NCBI GenBank assembly: GCA_963793465.1
Contig: CAWCAJ010000002.1
Location: forward strand, 1-64,000
Length of the DNA stretch: 64,000 nt
Direction: 5' to 3'
Source: CAJQPP01 sp963793465
GTDB taxonomy: Bacteria > Planctomycetota > Planctomycetia > Pirellulales > Pirellulaceae
Each line of letters begins with the position of its first letter. Position 1 is the first letter of the stretch. Positions 45,624 to 55,593 of this stretch are shown here, one piece after another. The translations under genes and the position numbers were made by a program. The notes under the pieces are model-generated. The model was not told where the DNA came from. It saw only the letters and a list, made by a program, of their open reading frames with translations, and searched no databases.

Positions 45624-47141
45624 ATGATCCGTCGTTTCGCATCGCGTTTGCTTGTTCTTTGTCTGGTCGTCAGCGGCAACCCATCGGGCAACCCATCCCT
45701 GTGGGGACAATACGCCGGAGTGACTCCGATACCCGAAGAACTGCGAGAAGGATTTGAATCGATCACACCGGAACGGTGTCAACAAACGTTGCAGATCCTG
45801 GCTGGACCCGCTTTTGAAGGGCGGGGTACGGGCCAACCAGGCTTCACCCGGGCCGCCCACTGGGTCGCCGGTCAGGTAGCGGAACTGGGCCTGCAGCCAA
45901 TTGGAGACCAGGACACTTTCTTTCAAATGGTACCCCTGATCAGGCGACAGCCGGACATGAGTCAATGCCGCATCAGCGGCCCGGGCGGACTCCTGATTGA
46001 GGGGGCAGGAAACATCGGATTGGATCGATTCACCGACGAGCCGGAGATCGATGCTGACGTCGTACTTCTGAACATTTCGGGGGATAACCCCTCGTTGGCA
46101 GAGGAACTCAACCTGCGGGACAAGGTGGTAATTTACGTAACGGACGAAGCCGCCGCGGCACGGGCGCCGCGGATGATTGCCCGAAAGCGTCCGGCCGCCG
46201 CAATTCGGGTCATTGATTCCGAACCCAGTTCCAGCTCCATCATTGTGTTTCCCAACAGTCGCAGTCGCTCCACCAGCGTGTCCGGCACCATCACGCGATC
46301 GGCAGCCACCCAGATTCTGCAGGCGATGAATGGCCAGGCGGATTGGTTAAATTCACCGTCGGAGCCCACAGTAGAGATTCACGAACTGCAGGGCAAACTG
46401 AAGGTCAGCGTTCGCATCCGGGAAGAAAAGGCGGGTGCCCCCAATGTGGTGGCGTTACTGCCAGGTGCGGACCCGGAATTACGGGATGAGTATGTGGTGG
46501 TCGGTGCCCATCTGGATCACCTGGGAACCCGGGCGGGTTACGTCTTTCCCGGTGCCGACGATAACGGGTCGGGCTCCACCGCGATTCTGGAAATCGCCCG
46601 GGCCATGACCCGCAATCCCCTGAAACCCAAACGCAGCGTGCTGTTCATCTGGTTCACCGGAGAAGAAATGGGGCTGCAAGGCTCGCGTTATTACGTCAAC
46701 AATCCAATCCTGCCTCTGGAGCAGATGACGTGCATGCTGAATATCGACATGGTGGGGCGAAACGAAGAAACCAACGACGAAACGGCGGAAGAGAATGAAG
46801 GGCACTTGCACCTGGTGGGTAGCCAGAAAGGCGATAGCGAGCTGCACGACCTGGTGTTGCAGGCCAATCAGCATATTGGCTTCGAATTCGAATTTGATGA
46901 AGAAGATGTGTTCGGCCGCAGCGACCAGATCAACTTTTACCGCCAGGGGGTTCCAGTAGCCTTCCTGTTTGGCGGATTCCATCCCGATTACCACCAGCCG
47001 TCGGATCAGGTTTCCGAGATCAATTACCAGAAAATCGCGCGGGCGGCACAACTGTTTTACTGCACCCTGCACGCCGCCAGTGAACATGGGCGATTTCAGT
47101 TGAAGCAACCGGACAACGCTAACGCATCCGGGGATCAGTAG
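45624..47141 (+). CDS. M28-family exported zinc peptidase
   Basis: A 505-residue protein with an N-terminal signal (RLLVLCLVVSG). A PA-like insert covers about residues 110-230. The M28 zinc ligands appear in order: His and Asp in GAHLDHLG and GADDNGSGS, catalytic/zinc Glu pair in FTGEEMGLQG, Asp in LNIDMVGRN, and His in FHPDYHQPSD. Such enzymes act as aminopeptidases or carboxypeptidases outside the cytoplasm. It is a stand-alone gene. Confidence 0.92.
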   Translation: MIRRFASRLLVLCLVVSGNPSGNPSLWGQYAGVTPIPEELREGFESITPERCQQTLQILAGPAFEGRGTGQPGFTRAAHWVAGQVAELGLQPIGDQDTFFQMVPLIRRQPDMSQCRISGPGGLLIEGAGNIGLDRFTDEPEIDADVVLLNISGDNPSLAEELNLRDKVVIYVTDEAAAARAPRMIARKRPAAAIRVIDSEPSSSSIIVFPNSRSRSTSVSGTITRSAATQILQAMNGQADWLNSPSEPTVEIHELQGKLKVSVRIREEKAGAPNVVALLPGADPELRDEYVVVGAHLDHLGTRAGYVFPGADDNGSGSTAILEIARAMTRNPLKPKRSVLFIWFTGEEMGLQGSRYYVNNPILPLEQMTCMLNIDMVGRNEETNDETAEENEGHLHLVGSQKGDSELHDLVLQANQHIGFEFEFDEEDVFGRSDQINFYRQGVPVAFLFGGFHPDYHQPSDQVSEINYQKIARAAQLFYCTLHAASEHGRFQLKQPDNANASGDQ

Positions 47142-47365
47142 CAAGCATCATGGTGCCGCAAATGGGGCGGAGCTTGGCAACAGCACCTTTCCCGTTGCTG
47201 TGCAGGCAAGCCTATTTGACTCCGTCCTGCTGCATGACTTTCAGCCTGGCCGGATTCAGAACATGCCATTAGCCCGGCGACGGGTCGGTGGCTCAGCCAG
47301 CGGACCACGGTGAATGCCACCCAACGACCGGGCCCGGTCCCTTTCACCTTTAAAACAGGTATTGA

Positions 47366-47650
47366 TCACCCGTCCTTTAAAGATCTGCCCTGAATAGGTA
47401 CGAAATGCAACTCCACATAATTGCCCGGTTTCATGCGAAGAAAGTTCTTTTGAGTGAATGAGGCAGTCACCATCCCTAAATTGGTTTCATCGCGATTCAG
47501 CACAAAAGCCATTACCGCAGCCGCCGTGCTGGCGCCTCCCACCAACATGCCCGGCTGCAGCTGCAAGCCAACAGTGTCGGAGAGTCCCGCCGTTTTTCCA
47601 AGAATCCGGCCATCCAAAGGGGAACAGGCGTCGAATCCAGCCGGGGGCAA
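47366..47650 (-). pseudogene. Remnant of an HlyD-type membrane-fusion protein
   Basis: A 94-residue ORF that resembles the end of a hybrid lipoyl/barrel region of an HlyD/EmrA-like adaptor: PLDGRILGK, LQPGMLVGG, MAFVLNRDETNLGMVTASF and RMKPGNYVELHFVPIQG. The N-terminal membrane helix and coiled coil of a full adaptor are missing, and no transporter is nearby. It is therefore most likely a gene fragment, although a spurious ORF cannot be excluded. Confidence 0.4.
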
Positions 47651-47785
47651 TAACCCGGCAGTCTTGGCGTTGGCCAGTCAGGCCGACCGCGGTGGAACCA
47701 GGTTTGCTGGGTCGACAGGTTTGTGGGTTGACCGTTTGTGGGTCCCCAAAGAGCGAGTCCGTGAAGTTGTTTACGTGGGTTCGGG

Positions 47786-47821
47786 GAAAAGAAAACGCCA
47801 CTCCTGAAACAGGTGTGGCGT
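47786..47821 (-). terminator. Rho-independent terminator of the histone-like gene
   Basis: On the minus strand ACGCCAC-A-CCTG-TTT-CAGG-A-GTGGCGT forms an extended hairpin (seven plus four base pairs with one mismatch), followed by TTTTCTTTT. It lies 37 bases after the stop at 47858. Confidence 0.75.
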
Positions 47822-47857
47822 CGCTGGCCTGGTGGCTCAAAATCAAGTGAGTAACGG

Positions 47858-48176
47858 CTATTTCTTCCGGACCTTCTTGACCTTTCTTTTGACTTTGCGT
47901 TTCACCTTGCTTTTCTTGCGGGCCGACTTTTTGCCCGCTTTCTTGGCGGCCTTCTTTTTCTTCTTTACAGCCTTTTTCACCTTGCGTTTCACCTTACGCT
48001 TCACTTTGGCTTTCTTGCGGGCCGACTTCTTCACGGCCTTCTTTTTCTTCTTTACGGCCTTTTTCACCTTGCGCTTTACCTTACGCTTCACCTTGGCTTT
48101 CTTGCGGGCCGTTTTTCGCGCAGACCTTTTTGGCCTGCCGCTTGGATTTTCGGGTCGTGGCTTTCTTCTTGGCCAT
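47858..48176 (-). CDS. Histone-H1-like Lys/Arg-rich DNA-binding protein, one-base frame error
   Basis: ATG 48176 has a strong GGAGG site and reads MAKKKATTRKSKRQAKK; then the frame fails at five T (48127-48131, plus strand). The neighbouring frame continues RSARKTARKKAKVKRKVKRK and the repeat KKAVKKKKKA to the stop at 47858. Dropping one base of the homopolymer gives a protein of about 105 residues made almost entirely of Lys, Arg, Ala and Val in about 28-residue repeats. Similar short basic proteins (histone H1-like, AlgP-like C-termini) bind DNA or RNA in the nucleoid. The good ribosome binding site and terminator support a real, expressed gene, so an assembly indel is likely. Confidence 0.72.
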
Positions 48177-48653
48177 ATCGTCCTCCGTAAAAAGAATTGC
48201 AGCCCACGATGATTGGGCGGGGCTGTTGCAGCCTGTTTTAAAGGACCAGCGGCTGAATGCAACCCAATGGCCCAGCTGCGGCGGACCCAAGGGTGTTGGC
48301 AGCGGACGAACGGTCACGTCACCTGGCAGACGTCGTGGCCTGTCAGATCGGAATTGCAAGAGCGGAATTGCAAGAGATCTGAATTGAAAGGACCGTGCTG
48401 GATTCACAACGACAATGCTGGGCAAGTCAGCGATGAAACCTGTCGGATCCGCTTGCCAGACCAGCAGTCCCCCGGAAATGCCGGATGTTCAGGACGCTGC
48501 GCCCATGCGGCTGCTTTTGGCAGCTGGCCTCAGGCGGATAGAAATTCACCGCAAAACAGGTAAGATCGCCAGGACAAAAAATACCGCTGTCGAATCCCTA
48601 CCAGGGTCGTTCTGCGGGAATGAATTCGCTGGTCGAAAACCGCAAGACTACGG
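48177..48653. other. Intergenic region holding repeat copy C
   Basis: About 475 bases between the histone-like gene and the MscS gene, divergently transcribed. The interspersed repeat at 48335-48475 takes up its centre. No gene is seen. Confidence 0.45.
48335..48475. repeat. Interspersed repeat, copy C
   Basis: Same element as 2243-2335 and 4863-4976: GTGGCCTGTCAGATC, then GGACCGTGCTGGATTCACAA, CAATGCTGGGCAAGTCAGCG and CCAGACCAGCAG. This copy has drifted more and has an internal duplication of CGGAATTGCAAGAG. Confidence 0.6.
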
Positions 48654-48683
48654 ATGAAGGACGACTCTCAGAAAGACAAGCCC

Positions 48684-50018
48684 ATGCCAAAAATCAAGAA
48701 TCGCCACCGTTCTTGTCCCCTCACCTGGATGTTTGCTCTCCTGCTGCTGGGACACACGTTGCCCGTTTTGGCGCAAGAGGAAGCGTCTGCTCAGGAGCCT
48801 TCGCCCGAGCAAACCTCCGCCGCGCCCGCGACGACCGTCGGCGATCAGAAAGTCCCTACCGATCATTTGAAAGTCAATCTGCGGCATATGACGCCTGACG
48901 AATTGCGGATTGAACTGGATGCCTGGCTGGATCTGCTCCGCAATCAAATTCGCACGGTGGGTGAGGCCGAAATCCTCATGAAAAATCTGCCGGAGGGCGA
49001 GTCGGCAGAAGAATTGACCAATCGGGTGGTCGAACTCCGAGAAACCGAAAAATCACTCTTGAATCGGGTGAATGTGGTGATCAGTGCCCTGGAAAAAAAG
49101 GGCGGCGATGTCGCGGCCGACCGCACCTTTGTGACATCGGTCTCGGGCCTGGGAGAAACCACCGATGCCCGATCGTTTTGGGCAGAAGCCTTGGCGACCG
49201 TCAAGTCCTGGATCTATTCCGACGAAGGAGGCATCCGCTTGGCCAGCAAACTGGGACTGGCCTTGTTGATTCTGTTGGCTTTCTGGATCGTCTCCCGATT
49301 CGCCGGTCGAGCGGTCGGGCGGGTGTTGTCCACGCATCGCAAGACCTCTCAACTGCTGGTCAATTTCGCAGAACGGACCACCGGCGGCTTGGTGTTTTTT
49401 ATCGGCGTCCTGATGGCCCTGGGTTCCCTGGGCGTCCAGATTGGTCCCTTGATGGCCGCCCTGGGGGCGGGGGGGTTCATCCTTGGTTTTGCATTGCAGG
49501 AAACTCTGGGCAACTTCGCCAGCGGCTTGATGATCATGATCTACCAACCCTTTGACGTGGATGATTTTGTGACGGTGGCCGGAGAATCCGGGAAGGTCAA
49601 GGAAATGAGCCTGGTTTCCACCACCTTGACCACACCCGATAACAAACTGCTGATCATTCCCAACAAGAAGGCCTGGGGCGACACGATTACCAATTTCACC
49701 GGACAGGATATCCGGCGAGTGGATTTGGTTTTTGGAATCGGGTACGGAGATGATTTGCGGCGGGCCATGCATCTGTTGAAAGAACTGACCGCCGCCCACC
49801 CCTTGGTATTGGAGGAACCCGAAACGAGTGTGCACGTCAAGGAACTGGCCGATTCGTCTGTCAACCTGTTCTGCCGCCCGTGGGTCAAGACCGCCGATTA
49901 TTGGACGGTTTATTCTGATTTGATGCAGCAAACCAAGGAACGCTTTGATGCGGAAAGTATCAGTTTTCCTTTCCCGCAAAGGGAAGTTCACATCCAATCC
50001 GACGTCCATCCTGCCTGA
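48684..50018 (+). CDS. MscS-family mechanosensitive channel
   Basis: A 444-residue membrane protein. After a signal-like segment (WMFALLLLGHTLPVLA) and a periplasmic helical stretch (residues about 30-160), three membrane helices (about 185-210, 230-250, 255-280) lead into the MscS pore helix GALGAGGFILGFALQETLGNFASG and the beta domain with IYQPFDVDDFV and IPNKKAWGDTITNFT. Such channels release solutes under hypo-osmotic stress. ATG 48684 is preferred; ATG 48654 adds ten charged residues ahead of the signal. Confidence 0.93.
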   Translation: MPKIKNRHRSCPLTWMFALLLLGHTLPVLAQEEASAQEPSPEQTSAAPATTVGDQKVPTDHLKVNLRHMTPDELRIELDAWLDLLRNQIRTVGEAEILMKNLPEGESAEELTNRVVELRETEKSLLNRVNVVISALEKKGGDVAADRTFVTSVSGLGETTDARSFWAEALATVKSWIYSDEGGIRLASKLGLALLILLAFWIVSRFAGRAVGRVLSTHRKTSQLLVNFAERTTGGLVFFIGVLMALGSLGVQIGPLMAALGAGGFILGFALQETLGNFASGLMIMIYQPFDVDDFVTVAGESGKVKEMSLVSTTLTTPDNKLLIIPNKKAWGDTITNFTGQDIRRVDLVFGIGYGDDLRRAMHLLKELTAAHPLVLEEPETSVHVKELADSSVNLFCRPWVKTADYWTVYSDLMQQTKERFDAESISFPFPQREVHIQSDVHPA

Positions 50019-50213
50019 GTTTGCTGCTTTTAGCTGCAGCAACCGCCGCCCGGACCGGTCGAACCGCAGACCCGATGTCGGCCGCGTGGGACTGGCTGAT
50101 CTGACCGCGGATGAGCGTTTCGGATTAGGGCGGCGTTTTTTTGAGGAGATGCTGAAATCGCGTCAAGATTGGGATACAATCCGGGCTCGCCCATTCTGTA
50201 GGAGAAACCACAC

Positions 50214-51194
50214 ATGATTCGCGCCGTTGTCACGTTATCGATTCCCGCCTGTGCCTTGGCCTTATGTCTGTCATTTTTGTCGCCAGCTTGCCAGGCACAG
50301 GAAAACAACCCCACCACCGCGGCCCCGCCGGCCAAGTCGGGATGGGAACAGGAAGTCTCCCAGTTGGGAGCCATGTTCAAGCAGCATTACGAAGCCGGAA
50401 ACGCAGAAGCTCTGGCCGCGCTGTTTACGGATTCGGGCGAGTTCATTGATGCCGAACGCACCGTGTACTCCGGGCGAGAAAGCATCCAGGCTGAATTCGG
50501 TGCCTTATTTGAAACTTCGGCTGAACGAAAAATGGAATTGGTGGTCGATGCCGTTCGCCAGGTGTCCGAAGGGGTCGTCATTGAAGATGGCCACGCCTGG
50601 TTGCAGATGGATGCGGAAAGTTCCACCACCGTCAGTCAGTATTGCTCCTTGATGGTGCGGGTCGGGGAACAGTGGAAAATCGCCAGCTTGCGGGACATTG
50701 AATCGGATTTTGCTTCCCCCGCCGATCGACTGGACTCCCTGTCCTGGATGCTGGGCGACTGGATTGATGAATCCGATGCCGGAGTCGTGGAATATTCCTT
50801 CTCTCGATCGGACGACAACAACTATATCGTGGGAACCTACCTGATGCGGAACAAGGAAGAAGACGACTTCACGGGTAGCATTCGAATCGGTTGGAATCCA
50901 GCCCGAAAACAATTTCAAAGCTGGACATTCGATTCCGAAGGGGGTGTGGCCACCGGACATTGGGATGAAATCGAAGCGGGCTGGATCATCAAGAACTCTG
51001 GGATTCGCGCCGATGGAGTGGTCGGTACGGCAACCAACTATTACGAAATCGTCGATGACGGCCGCGTCCTTTGGAAGTCTTTTGATCGGCACGTGGGGGG
51101 CGAAAAGCAGGACGACGTGGAAGTCACGCTGGTTCGCAAACCTCCGGTTCCCGGCCAGGAAACGCCAGCCAACGAGAACTCGGAAAACCAATAG
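50214..51194 (+). CDS. Exported SnoaL-like (SgcJ/EcaC, DUF4440) protein
   Basis: A 326-residue protein with a signal peptide (residues 1-27, ending PACQAQ). A SnoaL/NTF2-like domain covers about residues 43-165 (MFKQHYEAGNAEALAALFTDSGEFID, GRESIQAEFGALF, WLQMDAESSTTVSQYCSLMVRVGEQWKIASLRDI). A second beta-rich part, about 170-310 (LSWMLGDWIDES, VATGHWDEIE), resembles lipocalin-like DUF1579-type sequence. Clear ribosome site GTAGGAGA before ATG 50214. Ligand or reaction unknown. Confidence 0.85.
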   Translation: MIRAVVTLSIPACALALCLSFLSPACQAQENNPTTAAPPAKSGWEQEVSQLGAMFKQHYEAGNAEALAALFTDSGEFIDAERTVYSGRESIQAEFGALFETSAERKMELVVDAVRQVSEGVVIEDGHAWLQMDAESSTTVSQYCSLMVRVGEQWKIASLRDIESDFASPADRLDSLSWMLGDWIDESDAGVVEYSFSRSDDNNYIVGTYLMRNKEEDDFTGSIRIGWNPARKQFQSWTFDSEGGVATGHWDEIEAGWIIKNSGIRADGVVGTATNYYEIVDDGRVLWKSFDRHVGGEKQDDVEVTLVRKPPVPGQETPANENSENQ

Positions 51195-51254
51195 GTTCCG
51201 CTGGCATCCCTTGTCTTCTTCCCTCTGCATCGCTAACTCTTCGTCGGTAAAATC

Positions 51255-53662
51255 ATGTTTTTTCGCATCCTGATCGCTATCCTGTTTTGTCTGTTCATTT
51301 GCACTGAGTCGCTCGAAGCCCAGCGACGTGGAGGGGGTGGCAGTCGCGGTGGTGGAGCGGCGAAACGCTCGGGTGGATCCCGCGGCGTCAGTCCGCAACG
51401 GGGTCGAGCTGGAGGCAAGAGCAATGCCGGGCGCTCCATGAATCGCTCGGCTGGAAAAAGCCGGGCCCCTAACCGCTCTCCCAGTATGGGACGCCCCGCC
51501 AGCCGACCGTCGCGACCCAACAATATGAGTCGTCCGTCTCGCCCCTCCGGCAACGCCCGACCCGGCGGGGGAAACAACCGACCCTCGACCAGGCCCGCTC
51601 AACGTCCCGCTGGCAATCGACCCTCCTCGCGACCCGGCAACACGCGACCCGGCCAACGCCCAGGCACCACGCGACCCGGCCAACGCCCAGGCAACACGCG
51701 ACCCGGCCAACGCCCAGGCAGCACGCGACCAAGCCAACGCCCAGGCAGCAACCGACCCTCGACCAATCACCCCGGGTCGATTGGCAAGCCCTCTCGTCCC
51801 GGTTCTCGACCAGTGACACCCAACCGACCGGGCGCCGGGAATAACCGTCCGGGGCAACCCAGCCGACCAGGAGCGGGAAACAACCGACCGGGCGCTGGAA
51901 ACAATCGACCGGGCGCTGGAACACCAACCGACCGGGTGCTGGAAACAACCGACCCGGGCAACCCAACCGACCGGGTGCTGGAAACAACCGACCCGGGCAA
52001 CCCAACCGACCGGGTGCCGGAAACAACCGTCCCGGGCAACCCAACCGACCGGGCGCTGGAAACAACCGTCCCGGGCAACCCAACCGACCGGGTGCCGGAA
52101 ACAACCGACCCGGGCAACCCAACCGACCGGGCGCTGGAAACAACCGCCCCGGGCAACCCAACCGACCGGGCGCTGGAAACAATCGACCCGGGCAACCCAA
52201 CCGACCGGGCGCCGGAAACAATCGACCGGGGCGTCCCAACCGACCGGGAGAGGGGATTGGTAATCGACCGAATCGACCCGGCAATCGTCCCGGGGATGGA
52301 ATTGGCAATCGACCGAATCGACCGAACCGCCCCGGCGGCATTGGCGGCAACCGCCCTGGCAACCGTCCTAACTGGGGCAACAACAACAATCGTTGGTTTG
52401 GTAACAATAACAGCGGTATTCAGAACAACATCAACAACATTCAGAATAACATGAACCTGAATGTCAACTCCAACTACTTCAACCGCGGTGCCTGGGATAA
52501 TTGGAGCGGCGGATGGGCCACCAACAACCACTGGAACAATTTCAACTACCAACCTTGGCACAACTCTTGGTACCACGGTTGCTGGAACGCCAACTACGGG
52601 AATACGGCGGCCGCGTTTGGAATTGGGGCGGCGGTTGGCACCGCGGGATCCTGGCTGTGGGGACCCTCCATTTACCAGTCCGGTTATTACTCCTATGCCA
52701 ATCCATACGTCTCGGAACCCACGGTGATCCAGGTGGATAGCGGGCCCCAAGTCGTTGTGGACTACACTCAACCGATCCCCAGTGAGCCGATTGTGATCAA
52801 CAATCCAGTCCCGGTTCAGGGAGAGCCAGTCTACATTGATAACACGCAGCCCCCGGCCGTCGCGGAACCTGACCCCACGGGCCTGGAGGTCTATGGAGAG
52901 GCCCGGCAGCTGTTTTACGATGGCGATTACAGTGCAGCCCTGGCCAAGTCCAATCTGGCGTTGAGTAAACTGCCGACCGATGCCACGCTTCATCAATTTC
53001 GAGCACTCTGTCTGTTCGCCCAGCAGGACTATCGCAACGCGGCGGCGGCGATTAACTCGGTATTGAGTATCGGACCCGGCTGGGACTGGACCACGCTGAG
53101 CAGCCTGTACGCCTCCAGTGACACCTACACAGCTCAATTACGGGCTCTGGAGGCCTTTGTGGGGCAGAACCAGGATGCGGCCTATGGCCACTTTCTGTTG
53201 GCCTACCACTACATTACCTGCGGTTACAATGACGACGCTGTCGCGGAACTGAAACGCACGGTCGAGCTGGAACCTTCGGATCGTGTGGCCACCAACCTGC
53301 TGGGAATCCTGGAACCACCGGAAACGGTGATGGCAGCCAAACCCGAAGTGGACACCAATCCAGCGCCGGCGTTCGAGGCGGGTCAGCTATTTGGTTCCTG
53401 GAAATCCACCACCAATCCTGCTGCCAGCATTGACTTGCAACTGCAGGAAGATGGCAATTTCAGCTGGGTCGTCAGCCAGAACGGGCAGGCAACCACCACC
53501 TTGGCCGGAGAATTTTCCATGGCCGACAACAACCTGATGTTGCAACCTCAGGATGGAGGTCCGCTGGTCGGTGTCGTGACACTGCAGAATGACAACAGCT
53601 TCAATTTCAAGCTGGTCGGATCCCCACCCGGGGACAAGGGCCTGGATTTTCAAAAGCAATAA
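51255..53662 (+). CDS. Secreted Arg-Pro-Gly/Asn repeat protein with TPR and C-terminal beta domain, one-base frame error
   Basis: The frame starts with a signal peptide (MFFRILIAILFCLFICTES). The next 200 residues are Arg/Ser/Pro/Gly-rich, then a 39-base repeat coding NRPGAGNNRPGQP occurs about eight times. At 51920-51921 one A is missing (GGAACACC for GGAAACACC), and the plus-strand frame changes; the second frame continues the same repeat and then reads IQNNINNIQNNMNLNVNSNYF, a low-complexity Asn/Trp segment, a TPR-like region (about 150 residues, GEARQLFYDGDYSAALAKSN) and a final beta-rich domain (FGSWKSTTNPAASIDLQLQ). Joined length is about 800 residues. Likely surface or matrix protein. 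Confidence 0.75.
51926..52240. repeat. 39-bp coding tandem repeat, about eight copies
   Basis: Unit consensus CGACCGGGTGCTGGAAACAA followed by CCGACCCGGGCAACCCAAC codes for NRPGAGNNRPGQP. It gives long false ORFs in the other frames, including a 312-residue one on the minus strand. Confidence 0.9.
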
Positions 53663-53788
53663 AGGCAGAAACAGCTGACATCAGCCCTGCCTGCAAAATC
53701 GGTGCGCAGAAACCCGCGAATTCCGGAAGCCAGCTGGCTGGCAACTTGCCTGAAACAGGCCTGCCTGCAGGTGCCCTGTGGGGGCACT

Positions 53789-55060
53789 TTATGTCGGCAG
53801 GATGCCGGAAGATTGTGGACTCCCTTGAGTGCCTTTGGCCAGTCGCAGCCGTGCCGGCGCGGTGGCATCCGGCAAAACGCGTTCGAAGATGCGGTAGGTC
53901 TTGTAACACTTTCCGCCCACGCGACAAATGGCGCGATTGATCATTTCGTTGTCCTCCAGCGTCCAACTCAATTCGGCCCCGGTATAGCCCAGCTTGTCTT
54001 TGCCGTAGTCAAACGTGTGCAGAATCAACATTTCGGCGACGCCGCGGCGACGGTAGCGGGGCACAACCCCCAACGCAGCCAGCCGGGCGGTCTTCACCCG
54101 ATGCATGCGGACCATCAGCCGCGCCAAGCCAATCGGCAAACCCAATCGCGTCAATCGTCCCTTAAGCGGTGCAATGGCTTCGTTCAGATCCGGCATGGTG
54201 ATCGCCAGACCGACCGGCTGCCGCTTGACCTCTGCGATCAACATCATTTCCGGCACCGCGAACTTTCGCAGTGAGTGCGCCAGGTCGTCAAACTCCAGGC
54301 GTGTCATCCGCACAAACCCCCAATTGTCTGCCCAAGCCTCATTGTATAACTGGCGGCAGAGAGCGATCTCATTGTCGAAGTCATTCATGCGGATCGACCG
54401 GATATTGACGTCGAATCGTTCAGCCATTCGCTTCACTCGAGTACGCCATTCATCATCGATGGAATTATTGCGGGTGAACCACCAGGCGTAGAGGTCCTTG
54501 GCCTTGCTCAATCCCCAGTTCTTGAGCAGTCGCTGGTAATACCGGGGGTGATGGTTCATCAACACTCTGGGGGGACTGTCGAACCCGTCAACCAACAGAC
54601 CGGTGGCATAATTGGTGGAATAATCGATGGGGCCCAGCAACCGTGTCCGACCTTTTTTGCGCACCCATTGGGCGGCTGCATTGAGCAGGTGATCGGCCAC
54701 TTCCTGATCGTCGATGCAGTGGAACATGCCGAAACAACCCCAATTGCTTTGGTGTTGATCATTGAAGTTCGGGTCATCGGAAGCCATCAACCGACCCACA
54801 AGAACGCCCGCTCGATAGGCAGCAAATAGCTGGGCGTCGCCGTGTGCCCGAAAGGGGTGACTCCGGGAGATGAATCGCTTGACTTCCAGATCCAGTGGAT
54901 CCACCCAATGTGGTTGATCCCGAAACAGCATTTTTGGGAAGTCGATAAATGCCGCGACTTCTTTGGCGGTTCGCACCGCTCGTATCTGGACAGGCTCAGG
55001 CATGACACGATCGCTTTGGCGTTCTGGTATCGCTCGGGGATTGAAAATGCTGATACTCAT
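53789..55060 (-). CDS. GNAT-like N-acetyltransferase family protein (YghO type)
   Basis: A 423-residue protein. The GNAT-like core is recognised from KTARLAALGVVPRYRRRGVAEMLILHTFDYGK, followed by AELSWTLEDNEMINRAICRVGGKCYKTYRIF. The N-terminal half, with FIDFPKMLFRDQPHWVDPLDLEVKRF and GRLMASDDPNFN, matches the wider family of long bacterial proteins sometimes called YghO-like. Substrate is unknown. The start ATG 55060 (MSISIFNP) has no strong site; ATG 55003 (MPEPVQIRAV) is equally possible. Confidence 0.82.
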   Translation of the reverse strand: MSISIFNPRAIPERQSDRVMPEPVQIRAVRTAKEVAAFIDFPKMLFRDQPHWVDPLDLEVKRFISRSHPFRAHGDAQLFAAYRAGVLVGRLMASDDPNFNDQHQSNWGCFGMFHCIDDQEVADHLLNAAAQWVRKKGRTRLLGPIDYSTNYATGLLVDGFDSPPRVLMNHHPRYYQRLLKNWGLSKAKDLYAWWFTRNNSIDDEWRTRVKRMAERFDVNIRSIRMNDFDNEIALCRQLYNEAWADNWGFVRMTRLEFDDLAHSLRKFAVPEMMLIAEVKRQPVGLAITMPDLNEAIAPLKGRLTRLGLPIGLARLMVRMHRVKTARLAALGVVPRYRRRGVAEMLILHTFDYGKDKLGYTGAELSWTLEDNEMINRAICRVGGKCYKTYRIFERVLPDATAPARLRLAKGTQGSPQSSGILPT

Positions 55061-55593
55061 TATCTTTCTCTTACGGATGGCAAGGTAAGAACGCGATCGT
55101 GCAAGTAACTTTACGCAACCAGAAAATGAAGTCGAGCAAATAAATGTTTTGAAACTCTATTCTCTGATACGGCACCACTCCACAACACTCAAAGGCGTCA
55201 GGCGTATCCCAAATTGAAGCGGGTTCACCCGGTCTGACCGATTCGCCAACCACGCCGAATCGCCCGACTCGTACCAATCCCAATCTCACCGTCCTTCGCC
55301 ATGGTAAACTGGGTTGGGAATTTTAGAAATCCGCCACCGCATTCTGGATTGTTGACCTGCTGTTTCACGCGGGAAATGACGCCCGCAAAATTTCGTTGGA
55401 AGTATGCCAGCATCTTCTGATTTTTCGACCTTTTGGCTACCAACTGTCCATCGAGCTGATTTCTGCCGTTTAATCTTCCCAAACGGCATTCACACATTGC
55501 TCTTTGAACGAAGTTGATCGCTCTGTCGGTATGACCTGACCAGTTATGACGGTTTCCAGGTCACCGAGCATCCCCGAGGCTGGGAAACGCCCA
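55061..55593. other. Intergenic region, no convincing gene
   Basis: About 530 bases with higher A/T than its surroundings. A minus-strand ORF of 90 codons (55225-55497) spans part of it but shows no domain. No terminator or repeat was found. Confidence 0.35.

Noticed and set aside
47832..48212. Phe/Leu-rich plus-strand ORF that looks like a membrane protein
   Set aside because: It is the antisense of the Lys/Arg-rich histone-like gene (AAG/AAA read backwards give CTT/TTT); the minus strand has the ribosome site and terminator.
51469..52407. 312-residue minus-strand repeat ORF (RLFPAPGRLGCPG repeats)
   Set aside because: Shadow of the plus-strand NRPGAGNNRPGQP repeat; no signal peptide or start context, while the plus frame has a signal peptide and continues into real domains.
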